From Chloroflexota bacterium (GTDB taxonomy: Bacteria; Chloroflexota; Anaerolineae; Promineifilales; Promineifilaceae): DNA of 64,000 bases. Location: the NCBI GenBank assembly GCA_017993775.1, contig JAGOMA010000008.1, positions 118,821-182,820 on the forward strand, read 5' to 3'. Shown in pieces: positions 8,276 to 17,648 of this stretch. Positions within the stretch are counted from its first letter, which is position 1, and each line of letters opens with the position of its first letter. The notes under the pieces are model-generated. The model was given only the letters and a program-made list of their open reading frames with translations, was not told the DNA's origin and searched no databases. A program made the translations under genes and the position numbers.

Positions 8276-9748
8276 TTGTCCATTCAAACTCGTCTGCTCC
8301 TGATCTACACGATCATTTTTTCTGCTGCCTTTGTGCTGTTTGCCGTTATCGTCTACTTTTTGCCGAGCAGCAGGATTTTGGCGGAAATAGATGCCGACCT
8401 GCAAACGCTGGCCGCTGAAATAACGCCGGAGAGACTCGTGCCAGATCGTCAGGGAAGTTTCCGGGTAAATCTTCCCGGCGACCTGGCAACCTTTGAAACT
8501 GCCTCTACGTTCATGATTCTGAGCGACAAGTCTGGCAATGTGCTGGCGCAGACGAATAATCTAACCGATTATTTTGGCCTATTGGACCCAGATAGTTTGG
8601 GCGACACGGCCGTTTCCAGCCTCAAGCAAATCGACAACACACCCTTACGCGTCTACACCACCCCCCTCTACCTCAACAACAACCCTGACGCAGAAATAGT
8701 GGGCTACCTGCAAGTAGCCCGACTGCTCAACACCTATACAACCTACAACCGCCTCCTGGCCGTTGCCCTGTTGGTAGGTTTCGCCGCCGCGACAGCCTCC
8801 TTATTCTTGGCGGTGTGGCTGACGCCCGGCTTATTCCGGCCCTTAGACGACATTGCCACCGTCGCCAACCAGATTTCCCGCGCCGACGACCTGAGTATGC
8901 GCGTCCCCCATTCGGACCGCATCGATGAAATCGGCGTGCTGGCCCGCGCCCTCAACGAAACTCTGGAGCGCCTGGAGCGCCTGTTCCAAACCCAACAACG
9001 ACTTCTGGCCGACGTTTCCCACGAATTACGAACACCGCTAACCGCCATTCGCGGCAATGTCGATCTTATGCGGCGCATGGGCGACGGCGATCCGGAATCG
9101 CTGGGCATCATTCAAGAAGAAGTCGACCGCCTGACCCGGCTGGTCGGCGATCTGACGCTCCTGGCCCGCGCCGACGCCGGCGGCTTGCCCCTGAATCTGA
9201 AACCGGTGGAATTAGACAATCTGCTTTTTGAAGTGTACCGTCAGGTGAGCCTGTTGAATAAACCGGTTGAGGTGGTCGTGGCCGAAGTTGATCAGGTCTG
9301 CGTAAACGGCGATCCGGATCGCCTGAAGCAGCTGCTGCTGAATCTGGTGGAAAATGGCATGAAATACACACCAAGAGGCGGCCGAGTTACGGTAAATCTG
9401 TCGCAAACGGATGGCTGGGCACAGATGACCATTCGGGATAATGGCGTAGGCATTCCCGCCGAGGATTTACCCTTCATCTTTGATCGCTTCTACCGGGTAG
9501 ATAAGGCGCGCAATCGCTCACAAGGTGGCTCGGGTTTAGGGCTGGCGATTGCGAAGTGGGTGGCTCAGGCGCACGGCGGCGACATTCAGGTCGAAAGCGA
9601 AGTGAATGTGGGAACGACATTTACCGTTGTGCTGCCTCTGTTGGAAAAAGAGATGGGACCGGAAGAGATGAAGCAGGAAAACGGCCGTTCCCGTTCCAGT
9701 TTGCGCCTGCTTACATCAGCACGTCGAAAAGAAAAACAGGGCGATTGA
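8276..9748 (+). CDS. HAMP-domain sensor histidine kinase
   Basis: 490 residues from TTG 8276; there is no better start nearby. There are two membrane helices (about 7-30 and 160-185) enclosing an extracytoplasmic sensor of about 130 residues, then HAMP, and HisKA with His249 in DVSHELRTPL. The ATPase domain has N-box LNLVENGMKYTPRGG, G1 DNGVGIP and G2 GGSGLGLAIAK. It should autophosphorylate His249 and pass the phosphate to Asp53 of the upstream regulator. The last 30 residues are basic and Ser-rich, with an octamer ACGGCCGT site within the coding sequence. Confidence 0.93.
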   Translation: MSIQTRLLLIYTIIFSAAFVLFAVIVYFLPSSRILAEIDADLQTLAAEITPERLVPDRQGSFRVNLPGDLATFETASTFMILSDKSGNVLAQTNNLTDYFGLLDPDSLGDTAVSSLKQIDNTPLRVYTTPLYLNNNPDAEIVGYLQVARLLNTYTTYNRLLAVALLVGFAAATASLFLAVWLTPGLFRPLDDIATVANQISRADDLSMRVPHSDRIDEIGVLARALNETLERLERLFQTQQRLLADVSHELRTPLTAIRGNVDLMRRMGDGDPESLGIIQEEVDRLTRLVGDLTLLARADAGGLPLNLKPVELDNLLFEVYRQVSLLNKPVEVVVAEVDQVCVNGDPDRLKQLLLNLVENGMKYTPRGGRVTVNLSQTDGWAQMTIRDNGVGIPAEDLPFIFDRFYRVDKARNRSQGGSGLGLAIAKWVAQAHGGDIQVESEVNVGTTFTVVLPLLEKEMGPEEMKQENGRSRSSLRLLTSARRKEKQGD

Positions 9749-9778
9749 GAAACCCCAATCGCCCTATACCAATACACA

Positions 9779-10201
9779 CTATCCGCGACGGCGGATCAAT
9801 AAGACCACGCCCAGACAAATGATCACCAGCGGCCAAAACGCGCCGCCTAACCAACCGGCCCAACCGAACTGCTCTAACAAGAAGTACAGTCCCAGTAATA
9901 TAAAAACAACTCCCACCGTTGCTGGCCGTCCAATTTTCCCGGCATTCGCGCTGACCGCCTCTTTCATCTCTTTGATGTTGTCTTGTATCACCACCGCGTC
10001 GGATTCGCTGGCTGTGGCTGCCCGAGGCATCACAACCCACAAAATTAGATAGATGGGAAAACCAATGCCGCTGGCAAAAAACAACACGACAAAAGCCAGC
10101 CGTACCAACACCGGATCGATGTCCAGATAAGCAGCCAGACCGCCACAGACGCCGGCTACCATTTTATCTGTGTCGCTGCGTACCAATTTTGATTGAGCCA
10201 T
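9779..10201 (-). CDS. PspC-domain membrane protein
   Basis: 140 residues from ATG 10201, supported by GGAGG eight bases upstream; a longer in-frame extension to 10327 lacks a site. Residues about 8-62 are a PspC domain: DTDKMVAGVCGGLAAYLDID, then a membrane helix ending in ILWVVMP. A second hydrophobic hairpin covers about residues 100-137. PspC proteins take part in membrane-stress responses. It is convergent with the sensor kinase, 30 bp away. Confidence 0.85.
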   Translation of the reverse strand: MAQSKLVRSDTDKMVAGVCGGLAAYLDIDPVLVRLAFVVLFFASGIGFPIYLILWVVMPRAATASESDAVVIQDNIKEMKEAVSANAGKIGRPATVGVVFILLGLYFLLEQFGWAGWLGGAFWPLVIICLGVVLLIRRRG

Positions 10202-10467
10202 CACAAAACCTCCAATACGTTTTTGCAATCTGAGCGCCGGAGTAGGCGCATCTGTCGGACTATACGGGATAAAAAATTGAAAGTTGCGGGCTGCAATTTG
10301 CGGGGAGAACGGCCGTTCCCCCCTCATCGCCCCCTCACCTACATGAGAATCACCTTACACCCACCCCAGGCCCGGCTGACGTCCATTCCGCTTTTTGTTA
10401 TACTGGCCAGTTGATTCCAGGGGCAGTCTAACAAAACAAACCGCTCCTGGCGATGGGATAATTAGGC

Positions 10468-10989
10468 ATGTCATTTTCAGATACATGGAAAAACCGAATC
10501 GCCCGCTCCATGCACCGGCCGTTTCTACGCCAGTTTATGCACTGGGGCATCCGGTTGTTTGTTCCTAAACGACCAGTGGGCGTTGGGCTGGTGCTGACAG
10601 ACCAAAACGGCCGTGTCCTGCTCTTGCGGCATGTCTTTCACCCGGAACACCCGTGGGGATTGCCCGGCGGCTGGCTTAAACGCCACGAAACGCCACAAGA
10701 TGGCGCGCTGCGAGAACTGCAAGAAGAAACAGGCCTAACGGCCGTACTCGGCCCAGTTCTGGCCATCGACGATATCGACCGGCCATTTCACATCGGCATC
10801 ATCTTCCTGGCTTCGCTGCCTACAGGCCAACCCACCCCGCTCACCCTGAGCAGCGAAATCATCGCCGCCGATTGGTTCCGGCCAGATGACCTGCCCGATT
10901 TGCTGCCTTTCCATCAGCAAGCCATCGAAACGGCCGTGCGCTACCGCCAATCCTATGCCCCATCCCCCAACACAAAGGCCACCCGATGA
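10468..10989 (+). CDS. Nudix hydrolase
   Basis: 173 residues. The full Nudix box matches G-x5-E-x7-R-E-U-x-E-E-x-G-U: it begins GWLKRHE at about residue 70 and ends RELQEETGL at about 92. Members hydrolyse nucleoside diphosphates linked to another moiety, using Mg2+. The N-terminal 30 residues are basic and may lie on the membrane surface. The stop overlaps the start of the next gene by 4 bp (ATGA), so it is coupled to the beta-lactamase-fold pair. Confidence 0.9.
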   Translation: MSFSDTWKNRIARSMHRPFLRQFMHWGIRLFVPKRPVGVGLVLTDQNGRVLLLRHVFHPEHPWGLPGGWLKRHETPQDGALRELQEETGLTAVLGPVLAIDDIDRPFHIGIIFLASLPTGQPTPLTLSSEIIAADWFRPDDLPDLLPFHQQAIETAVRYRQSYAPSPNTKATR

Positions 10990-12473
10990 ATAAAAACAGC
11001 TCACCTGGACTCGGCCAGTGGATCACCGTTTCGCTGCTGGTCGCCATAACTATCTTCCTTCTATTTAAACTTTATCAATACGCCGGCGCACGCAGCTATT
11101 ACCCCACAGGTCTCACCGTCGCCGGCATCGACGTAGGCGGCATGACCCGCGAAGAAGCCAGCGATATCCTGAACAATCGCTACCTGGACGCCCCCGTCCT
11201 CATCTACCACAACACAGACTCCTTTGAAATTAGCCCTACCCGCGCCGAATTTACTCTGGACCTGGCAGCCATGCTCAGCCAGGCCGATTATCAACGCTTC
11301 CAACAAGATTTCTGGGCCGGCTTCTGGGGCTTCTTGTGGGGACGACCGGTCGAAGTGGAACCCGTGCCGCTCTATGCCACCCACAACCGCGAAGCCCTGC
11401 GCGAAGTACTCCAAGACATCTCCGGCCTCACCGACCAGCCCGCTCAGCCGCCACAGCCCGTCCCCAACAGCCTCAGCTTTCAATATGGCGAATCAGGAAC
11501 TAAAACCAACATCGAAGCCAGTTTTGCAGACGTAGAAGCCGCCCTCTACCGGCCATCCAGCCGCGAAGCGCATCTGGTCATCGACCCCCTACAGCCCCAG
11601 CGGCCAGATATCAACCTGCTGACCCGTCTCCTCGTCAACTACATGCAGGAATACGAACAATCAACCGGCGGTTCAGCGGCCATATTCGTATACGATCTAA
11701 ACAGCGGCGAGGAAGTGGACATCAACTCCAGCATCCCCATGTCGGGCATCGATCTGCTGCGTATTCCGATCGTTTTGGAAACTTATCGCACCTTGGACAA
11801 TGTCCCGACCCTTTCCCAACGCGAACTTATTTCGGATACGTTGATGATCCAACCGGACCCCGCCAGCGCCAACCAGCTCCTCAACGTCATTGCCGGCACA
11901 GATGATCCTTATCTTGGAGCCAGCATGGTGACGAACATGCTGCAGCGCATGGGCCTGGTGAATTCGTACCTGCTGGTTCCATTTGGCGCTGATCCGCGTG
12001 CAGGGCAACGGCCGTTAACAACCCCCGCCAATTCCGCCGAAGGCATACGCACCAACCCAGACCTCTACCGCCAGCTCACCGCCGAAGATATCGGCCTGCT
12101 GCTGGCCAATATCTACTACTGCGCCCAAGGGCAAGGCGGGGCCATTTCCGCCCTGTTCGCCGACCAGATCACCCAGGAAGAATGCCAGCAAATACTGGAT
12201 TACATGACCCAAAATAAAATTGAAAGCTTGCTCGAAGCCGGCGTTCCACCAACAGTTACCGTCGCCCACCGCCACGGTTGGATCAGCGATACCCACGGCG
12301 ACGCCGGCATCGTCTTCTCCCCCGGCGGCGATTACGTGATCGTCGAAATACTCCACAAGCCAGACTGGCTGGAATGGGAAGTCAGTTCGCCATTGCTGGC
12401 CGATATTTCCCGCGCCACCTATAACTTCTTCAACTTCGACAATCCTTACCTGAGCGATGCAAACGCCAACTAG
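10986..12473 (+). CDS. Membrane-anchored beta-lactamase-fold protein, catalytic residues lost
   Basis: 495 residues. One N-terminal membrane helix (about 13-30) is followed by a PG-binding/VanW-associated-like repeat (TVAGIDVGGMTREEAS, about 42-57). From about 220 there is a class-A beta-lactamase/transpeptidase-like domain. Compared with its tandem paralogue, the SxxK motif is DLLR (Asp256 and Arg259 replace Ser and Lys), the S-x-N position reads PDP and K-H-G is R-H-G. It is therefore likely a catalytically dead envelope protein that may bind peptidoglycan or regulate its partner. Flanking residues such as LETYRTLD and THGDAGIVFSPGGDY are kept, which argues for selection and against decay. 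Confidence 0.8.
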   Translation: MNKNSSPGLGQWITVSLLVAITIFLLFKLYQYAGARSYYPTGLTVAGIDVGGMTREEASDILNNRYLDAPVLIYHNTDSFEISPTRAEFTLDLAAMLSQADYQRFQQDFWAGFWGFLWGRPVEVEPVPLYATHNREALREVLQDISGLTDQPAQPPQPVPNSLSFQYGESGTKTNIEASFADVEAALYRPSSREAHLVIDPLQPQRPDINLLTRLLVNYMQEYEQSTGGSAAIFVYDLNSGEEVDINSSIPMSGIDLLRIPIVLETYRTLDNVPTLSQRELISDTLMIQPDPASANQLLNVIAGTDDPYLGASMVTNMLQRMGLVNSYLLVPFGADPRAGQRPLTTPANSAEGIRTNPDLYRQLTAEDIGLLLANIYYCAQGQGGAISALFADQITQEECQQILDYMTQNKIESLLEAGVPPTVTVAHRHGWISDTHGDAGIVFSPGGDYVIVEILHKPDWLEWEVSSPLLADISRATYNFFNFDNPYLSDANAN

Positions 12474-12490
12474 GTAATGACCGAGCTGAC

Positions 12491-14152
12491 ATGTTAAAAG
12501 CCCTACAAAAATTCTTATTTCTCCTGCTCCTGATCATGGGCGGCCTGTATTTGCTGTATCAGGGGTTTTTGTATATGCAAGGACGCAACAATATGCCACC
12601 CGGCATGACCATCGCCGGCGTCGATGTGAGCGGACTAACGGCCGAGGAAACGGCCGTTACCCTCCAAGACCACTACTTCGCCCCCGTCCGCCTCGCCTAT
12701 CGCCAGGAACTGGTAGACCTGGACCCCCAAACAATCGGCTTCAGCCTCAACACAGACGCCATGCTCGCCGAAGCTCAAACCTACATCAACCAACAAGACA
12801 TCTGGCAGGGCTACCTGCGCTACATCATCGGCCGCACCCTGGAACCCATCGACATCAACCTCCAGGCGAGCCACGATCCCGCCGCCCTGCAAAACCGGCT
12901 GCAAACCATCGCCAAATTTCTGGACCAACCCGCGCAGCCGCCCCAACTCAATAATGAATCAGAAACCTTCGAAATGGGTAAACCTGGTTACACCACCAAC
13001 ATCGAAGCCAGCTTACCGGCCATCGAAAAAGCCCTCTACGAACCGCAAGACCGCGCAGCCGATCTCATCGTCGAAGATGAACCCGCCCCCGCTTTCGATA
13101 TCGATTTCATGCGCAACAGCATCCAGAAACAACTAGACGCTTTCAGCGGAATGGGCAGCATCTTTATCATAGACCTGGAAACAGGCGAAGAAATCAACAT
13201 CAACGCCGATGTGGCCATCTCTGGCCTGAGTATCTTGAAGATCGCCATCTTTTTGGAAACTTACCGCGCTCTGGATGGCCCACCGAATGAGTACGTGCAA
13301 GGGCTTTTTTATGACACGGCCGTTAAATCCAGCAACTTTGGCGCCAACCTCCTCCTCCACGAAATCGCCGGTGAAGCCAATACCTACAAAGGCGCCGATA
13401 TCCTCACCGAATCCATGCACCGCCTTGGCCTCGTCAACACCTTCATGGCCGTCCCCTACGATGCCGTCGCCCCCGCCACCCGGCCCAGCACCTACACCAC
13501 CCCGGCCAACTCCAAACCCGATCTACCCATGATCCCGGACACCGCCATGCAAACCACCGCCGAAGAAATGGGATCGCTGCTCTCCATGATCTACTACTGC
13601 GCCAAAGGCGGCGGAACTCTCATGGCCGTCTACCCCGGCGAAATTACCCCCGAAGAATGTCAGGCCATTATCGATCTGATGGTTCTCAACCAGGAAGGCA
13701 ACCTGATTCGCTTCGGCGTGCCAGAAGATGTGCCAGTCTCCCACAAACACGGCTGGGATCTCGTCACCCACGGCGATGCCGGCATCGTCTTCTCCCCCGG
13801 CGGCAATTACGTCCTCGTCGAATACCTTTCCCTCACCGCCGATGACACCAGCGGTTGGCTTGATCACGACATCAGTTTCCCCATCCTGCGCGAAATTTCC
13901 CGCACCGCCTACAATTACTTCAACTACGACCACCCCAACCTGGAAAAACCGGCCGATCGCTCCGCCCGCGAAGCTGTTGCCCGTGAAGCCATCGCCGCCA
14001 CCGCTACCGCCGAAGCAGCCGCGGCCGAAGCCGCCGCAGCCGAAGCCGCCGCCGAAGCCACCGCCGAAGCCAGCGGCGAGCTGCCACCCGAAGAGGGAAC
14101 GGCCGTGCCTACCCCACCAACATCCACGCCGCCGCCACAAACAAACAACTAA
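12491..14152 (+). CDS. Membrane-anchored serine hydrolase, beta-lactamase fold
   Basis: 553 residues, paralogous end to end with the preceding gene (17-bp gap). It has an N-terminal membrane helix, a TIAGVDVSGLTAEE repeat domain, then a class-A-like domain with Ser247-I-L-Lys250 (SxxK), a KSSN motif in the SDN position, and HKHG in the KTG position. This catalytic set predicts an active serine enzyme on the outer face, perhaps a peptidase or transpeptidase-like hydrolase. The C-terminal 60 residues are an Ala/Glu repeat followed by a Pro/Thr tail ending PPPQTNN, which could span or contact the cell wall. Confidence 0.82.
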   Translation: MLKALQKFLFLLLLIMGGLYLLYQGFLYMQGRNNMPPGMTIAGVDVSGLTAEETAVTLQDHYFAPVRLAYRQELVDLDPQTIGFSLNTDAMLAEAQTYINQQDIWQGYLRYIIGRTLEPIDINLQASHDPAALQNRLQTIAKFLDQPAQPPQLNNESETFEMGKPGYTTNIEASLPAIEKALYEPQDRAADLIVEDEPAPAFDIDFMRNSIQKQLDAFSGMGSIFIIDLETGEEININADVAISGLSILKIAIFLETYRALDGPPNEYVQGLFYDTAVKSSNFGANLLLHEIAGEANTYKGADILTESMHRLGLVNTFMAVPYDAVAPATRPSTYTTPANSKPDLPMIPDTAMQTTAEEMGSLLSMIYYCAKGGGTLMAVYPGEITPEECQAIIDLMVLNQEGNLIRFGVPEDVPVSHKHGWDLVTHGDAGIVFSPGGNYVLVEYLSLTADDTSGWLDHDISFPILREISRTAYNYFNYDHPNLEKPADRSAREAVAREAIAATATAEAAAAEAAAAEAAAEATAEASGELPPEEGTAVPTPPTSTPPPQTNN

Positions 14153-14166
14153 CAAGGAGTTCACAC

Positions 14167-15132
14167 ATGCAATATCGCCGTTTAGGCCGTACCGGCCTCA
14201 AAGTATCCACCCTTTGCCTGGGAACCATGCAGTTTGGCTGGTCAGCCGACAAAGCCACCGCCTTCACCATCCTGGACCAAGCCACCGCCGAAGGCATCAA
14301 CTTCATCGACACCGCCGACATTTACTCCCGCTGGGCAGAAGGCAATGATGGCGGCGTCAGCGAGCAAATCATCGGCGACTGGCTCCAGCAGAGCAGCGCC
14401 CGCCGCCAGGACATCATCCTGGCAACCAAAGTGCGCGGCCAAATGGGCGACGGACCCAACGATCAGGGGCTTTCCCGCCAGCACATCCTCAACGCCGTCC
14501 ATGACAGCCTGAAACGCCTGCAAACCGACTATATCGACCTGTATCAGATGCACTGGCCCGACGAAGAAACCCCGCTGGAAGAAACTTTACAGACGCTCAA
14601 CGATCTGGTGCGCGCCGGAAAAATCCGCTACATCGGCTGCTCCAATTACCCTGCCTGGCTCCTGGCAAAATCCTTGTGGATCAGCGATATCAACCATTTC
14701 AGCCGCTTCAACAGCTTGCAGCCTCATTACAATCTGGTCCATCGCGCCGAATTTGAGCGCGAGCTGCAGCCGTTGTGCCTGGATCAGGGCATCGGCGTTA
14801 TCCCGTACAGCCCGTTGGCCGGGGGATTTCTGACGGGCAAATATCGCCGCAACACGCCCCTGCCGCAATCTGTGCGCGCCGGTGGCGTGCAATCTCGTTA
14901 CATGAACGAAATGGGGTTCACGGCCGTCGACAAACTCGCCGACCTCGCCACCGCCCACCAGGCCACCGTCGCCCAGGTGGCCATCGCCTGGGTGCTGGCC
15001 AACCCGGCCGTCACTTCGGCCATCATCGGCGCCAACAGCCTGTCCCAACTCGCCGACACCCTGCAAGGCGCGGCCCTCCAGCTCTCTGCTGAGGAAAAAG
15101 CAGCCCTGGATGCTGTTACGGCGTGGGAATAG
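14167..15132 (+). CDS. Aldo/keto reductase
   Basis: 321 residues with AAGGAG ahead of the start. The typical (beta/alpha)8 AKR signatures are present: NFIDTADIYS with the catalytic Tyr, ILATKVRG with the Lys, and QMHWPDEETPLEET with the His. The C-terminal part has the NADPH-binding text SAIIGANS. It should reduce aldehydes or ketones with NADPH in the cytosol. It follows the serine hydrolase by 14 bp and may be the last gene of the Nudix operon. Its stop is followed by a GATGCGT tandem repeat. Confidence 0.9.
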   Translation: MQYRRLGRTGLKVSTLCLGTMQFGWSADKATAFTILDQATAEGINFIDTADIYSRWAEGNDGGVSEQIIGDWLQQSSARRQDIILATKVRGQMGDGPNDQGLSRQHILNAVHDSLKRLQTDYIDLYQMHWPDEETPLEETLQTLNDLVRAGKIRYIGCSNYPAWLLAKSLWISDINHFSRFNSLQPHYNLVHRAEFERELQPLCLDQGIGVIPYSPLAGGFLTGKYRRNTPLPQSVRAGGVQSRYMNEMGFTAVDKLADLATAHQATVAQVAIAWVLANPAVTSAIIGANSLSQLADTLQGAALQLSAEEKAALDAVTAWE

Positions 15133-15135
15133 ACA

Positions 15136-15185
15136 TGATGCGTGATGCGTGATGCGTGATGCGTTCACGAATTACGCTTCACGCA
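15136..15185. repeat. GATGCGT tandem/inverted repeat, family D
   Basis: Four consecutive 7-bp GATGCGT units (about 15137-15164) are followed by an imperfect inverted copy (TTCACG..TTCACGCAT). The element lies between the convergent aldo/keto reductase and citrate synthase genes, and related copies occur at 18.8, 24.6, 40.8 and 44.4 kb. Confidence 0.75.
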
Positions 15186-16394
15186 TTATTTTGCCGGCAC
15201 AACCCCCACATACCGCGCTCGCGGCCGAATCATCTGGTCCAGCTGATATTGCTCCAGAGCATGACCAATCCAACCGACAGTGCGCCCCAGAGCAAATAAC
15301 CCCAGCGCCGCACCCGGCGGCAGGTCCAAGGCCCGCGCCAGTGTCACCAGGCCAAAATCCACGGTCGGGTGCAGGCCAACTGCCTGCCACACGGCCGTTT
15401 CCAATGCCTTACCCAGCGCCACGGCCGTCGCCGCCGGGCACACCTGCGCCGTCATATCCACCAACGCCCGCCCGCGCGGGTCGCCATCTGGATATAACCG
15501 GTGGCCAAATCCCGGCAGCTCCTCGCCGCGCCGCAAGCGGCTGGCTACCACCGCCGCCGCCTGCTGCGGCACGGCCGTCTCCCGAAAAAGCGCCGCCACC
15601 CGCTCCGTAAATCCGCCATGTTTCGGCCCTTGCAAAGCTGCCAGCCCGGCCATCACCACCCCATAAGGCGTGGACCCGGCCGAGGCCACGCAGCGCGCCG
15701 TAAACGACGAGACGTTTAATTCATGGTCGGCGCAAAGAATGAGCGCCGCGTTCAACAGGTCGGCGGCCTGCGGTTGGTCGGCAACCAGGGCTTTTTGCAG
15801 GCGCTGTGGGATGGGGAGATTGGCGGGTTGACTGGTTGGTTGCTGGGCGAAAACGGCCGTTAACAACTGCAAAATACGCGCGCCAGTCTGGGCGACGGCC
15901 GTCGGCGACAAATCATACGCCGCCCAATCGCCAGCAGCCGCCAGGGGCAGCACCGCCTGAAACGCCTCGATGGGCGTCAGGCCAGCCAGGGCCACATCGG
16001 GCAAAACAGGCGGCGTCGCTTCCACAAACCAATCCGGCTCATCGCTGCCCCAGATGAGCGCGGCCACTGCGGCAAACGGCCGTTCCCCGGCCAGGGTGAC
16101 AGCCTCGTGGCCGCGATAGTAGAAACGGCCGTTCTCGATCAGCGTAATGGCCGATTCCAACACCGGCGCGCCAAAATGCAGCGCCGATTCGGCCGCCCGC
16201 GCCGGATCGCGCCGTAGTTCTTTGCGCGCACACAGCGCCTCCACATCCGCCGCCAAATACCGCCGCGCCCGCGATTTGCCCTCACCTTCCTCCGAGCGGA
16301 TCAGACCCCGGCTGACGTAGGCATACAGCGTCGGCACGCGAATTTCCAGCCGGCGGGCGGCTTCTTGCGCCGTGAGATGGGTTTTGGCGGTCAT
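15186..16394 (-). CDS. Citrate synthase-family protein with N-terminal helix-turn-helix
   Basis: 402 residues from ATG 16394, whose ATGA overlaps the stop of the upstream dehydratase. Residues 1-60 are an excisionase/MerR-like HTH (LTAQEAARRLEIRVPTLYAY) followed by a basic wing. The rest is citrate synthase: the active-site His regions DHELNVSSFTAR and GFGHRLYPDGDPR, and the Asp region VDFGLVTLAR. Such HTH-citrate synthases are known in several bacterial phyla, but whether they bind DNA is unclear. It would condense acetyl- or propionyl-CoA with oxaloacetate. The large-domain region between about 60 and 180 is short. Confidence 0.85.
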   Translation of the reverse strand: MTAKTHLTAQEAARRLEIRVPTLYAYVSRGLIRSEEGEGKSRARRYLAADVEALCARKELRRDPARAAESALHFGAPVLESAITLIENGRFYYRGHEAVTLAGERPFAAVAALIWGSDEPDWFVEATPPVLPDVALAGLTPIEAFQAVLPLAAAGDWAAYDLSPTAVAQTGARILQLLTAVFAQQPTSQPANLPIPQRLQKALVADQPQAADLLNAALILCADHELNVSSFTARCVASAGSTPYGVVMAGLAALQGPKHGGFTERVAALFRETAVPQQAAAVVASRLRRGEELPGFGHRLYPDGDPRGRALVDMTAQVCPAATAVALGKALETAVWQAVGLHPTVDFGLVTLARALDLPPGAALGLFALGRTVGWIGHALEQYQLDQMIRPRARYVGVVPAK

Positions 16395-17356
16395 GAAAAC
16401 TCGTTGAGGATGTCGCGCAGAACGGCCGTGTCCACATTCCCGCCCGACAACACACACACCACAGTCAGTCCTATTATGTCAATTTGATTGGTCAACAGCG
16501 GGGCAATAGCAATGGCCCCGGACGCCTCCACCACCAGTTGATGCCGGTCTAGCAGGGTGAACATCGCCCGGCGCATCGTCCTCTCATCACTCAAAAGCAC
16601 GTCATGGATAAGATCGGCGGCCACGGCAAAAGGAACTGCGCCAAACCCGCCTGCCAGACCGTCGGCCAGCGTCGGCTCGTGGTCGAAGGGGTCATACGCC
16701 ACGCCGTCGCGCAGGCTGAGCAGCGCCGCCGGGCTGGCCGATGGCTGTACGCCCACCACCCGACACGTGGGGCTGAGAACGGCCGTCACGCTGCCAATCC
16801 CGGCAATCAGGCCACCACCGCCCACCGGAACCAGCAGCAAATCAACCTGCGGCCGCTGCTGGAAAATCTCCAGGCCCACACTGGCCTGCCCGGCAATCAC
16901 ATCCAGATCATCGTAAGCAGAAATCTCCAGCGCGCCCGTTTCGGCGGCAAACGCAGCGGCGGCCTGATGAGCCGCCTCGTAGGTGTCGCCAACCTGATGC
17001 AGAGCCACCGGATAAGCCGCCAATTGGGCAATTTTGGCCTGGGGCGCAGTGCCCGGCACAAAAATATCGGCCGTTACGCCGCCCAAAACGCTGGCGGCAT
17101 AGGCCACGCCAAGCGCATGATTCCCGGCGGAAGCGGCCACAATACCCCTGGCTCGCTGCGCCGCCGAAAGACGGCCGATTTTGCTCAGCGCGCCGCGAAT
17201 TTTGAAGGAACCAGTGGTTTGCCAGTTTTCCAGCTTCAGCCAGACGTCGGCGCCGGTTAACTGGCTGAGGTACGGGCTGGGCAACAAGGGCGTGTTGCGG
17301 GTAAACGGCCGTATCTCCCGTTCGGTTTGTAATATTTTGGGCATCCGTACCTGCAT
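16391..17356 (-). CDS. PLP-dependent threonine/serine dehydratase-like protein
   Basis: 321 residues from ATG 17356 with GAGGAGG eight bases upstream. It has a type II PLP fold: GSFKIRGA carries the Schiff-base Lys, SAGNHALGVA is the phosphate-binding and active-site loop, and a Gly-rich loop PVGGGGLIAG binds phosphate. Members deaminate Thr or Ser, or racemise Ser. There is no C-terminal ACT regulatory domain, so it is of the catabolic size class. The coding overlap with citrate synthase points to one operon, perhaps feeding 2-oxobutyrate-derived propionyl-CoA to a methylcitrate-type synthase; that link is inference. Confidence 0.85.
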   Translation of the reverse strand: MQVRMPKILQTEREIRPFTRNTPLLPSPYLSQLTGADVWLKLENWQTTGSFKIRGALSKIGRLSAAQRARGIVAASAGNHALGVAYAASVLGGVTADIFVPGTAPQAKIAQLAAYPVALHQVGDTYEAAHQAAAAFAAETGALEISAYDDLDVIAGQASVGLEIFQQRPQVDLLLVPVGGGGLIAGIGSVTAVLSPTCRVVGVQPSASPAALLSLRDGVAYDPFDHEPTLADGLAGGFGAVPFAVAADLIHDVLLSDERTMRRAMFTLLDRHQLVVEASGAIAIAPLLTNQIDIIGLTVVCVLSGGNVDTAVLRDILNEFS

Positions 17357-17500
17357 TGGGCAATCCTCCTCGCGGAATGTAGAGGCATTGTAACACGCCA
17401 AGTATTGATTACCAAATCAACATTGACAACATTAAATCAACCTAATAAGATGGCAGGATGAAGGTAGAACCTGTGATGCGTGAGGCGTGTCCCGGTTATC

Positions 17501-17580
17501 TAACCGCAGAGAGAACGCGGAGAGCGCGGAGTTTGTACCAGACAAAACCTCTGCGTCCTCTCTGCGCTCTCTGCGGTAAA
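17501..17580. repeat. CGCAGAG-type imperfect inverted repeat
   Basis: TAACCGCAGAGAGAACGCGG and the following GAGAGCGCGGAG (from 17501) pair imperfectly with CTCTGCG..GCGCTCTCTGCGGTAAA ending at 17580. It lies in the 292-bp divergent gap between the dehydratase and the second citrate synthase. A one-sided relative (ACGCAGAGGCGCGGAGGCGC) lies near 46813-46840. Confidence 0.6.
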
Positions 17581-17648
17581 ATTCTGAGATTTGTCAGTCA
17601 ATCAGGGTCTTCCTGGAAAAATCCAAACCATTACAATTCGAGGAACTT

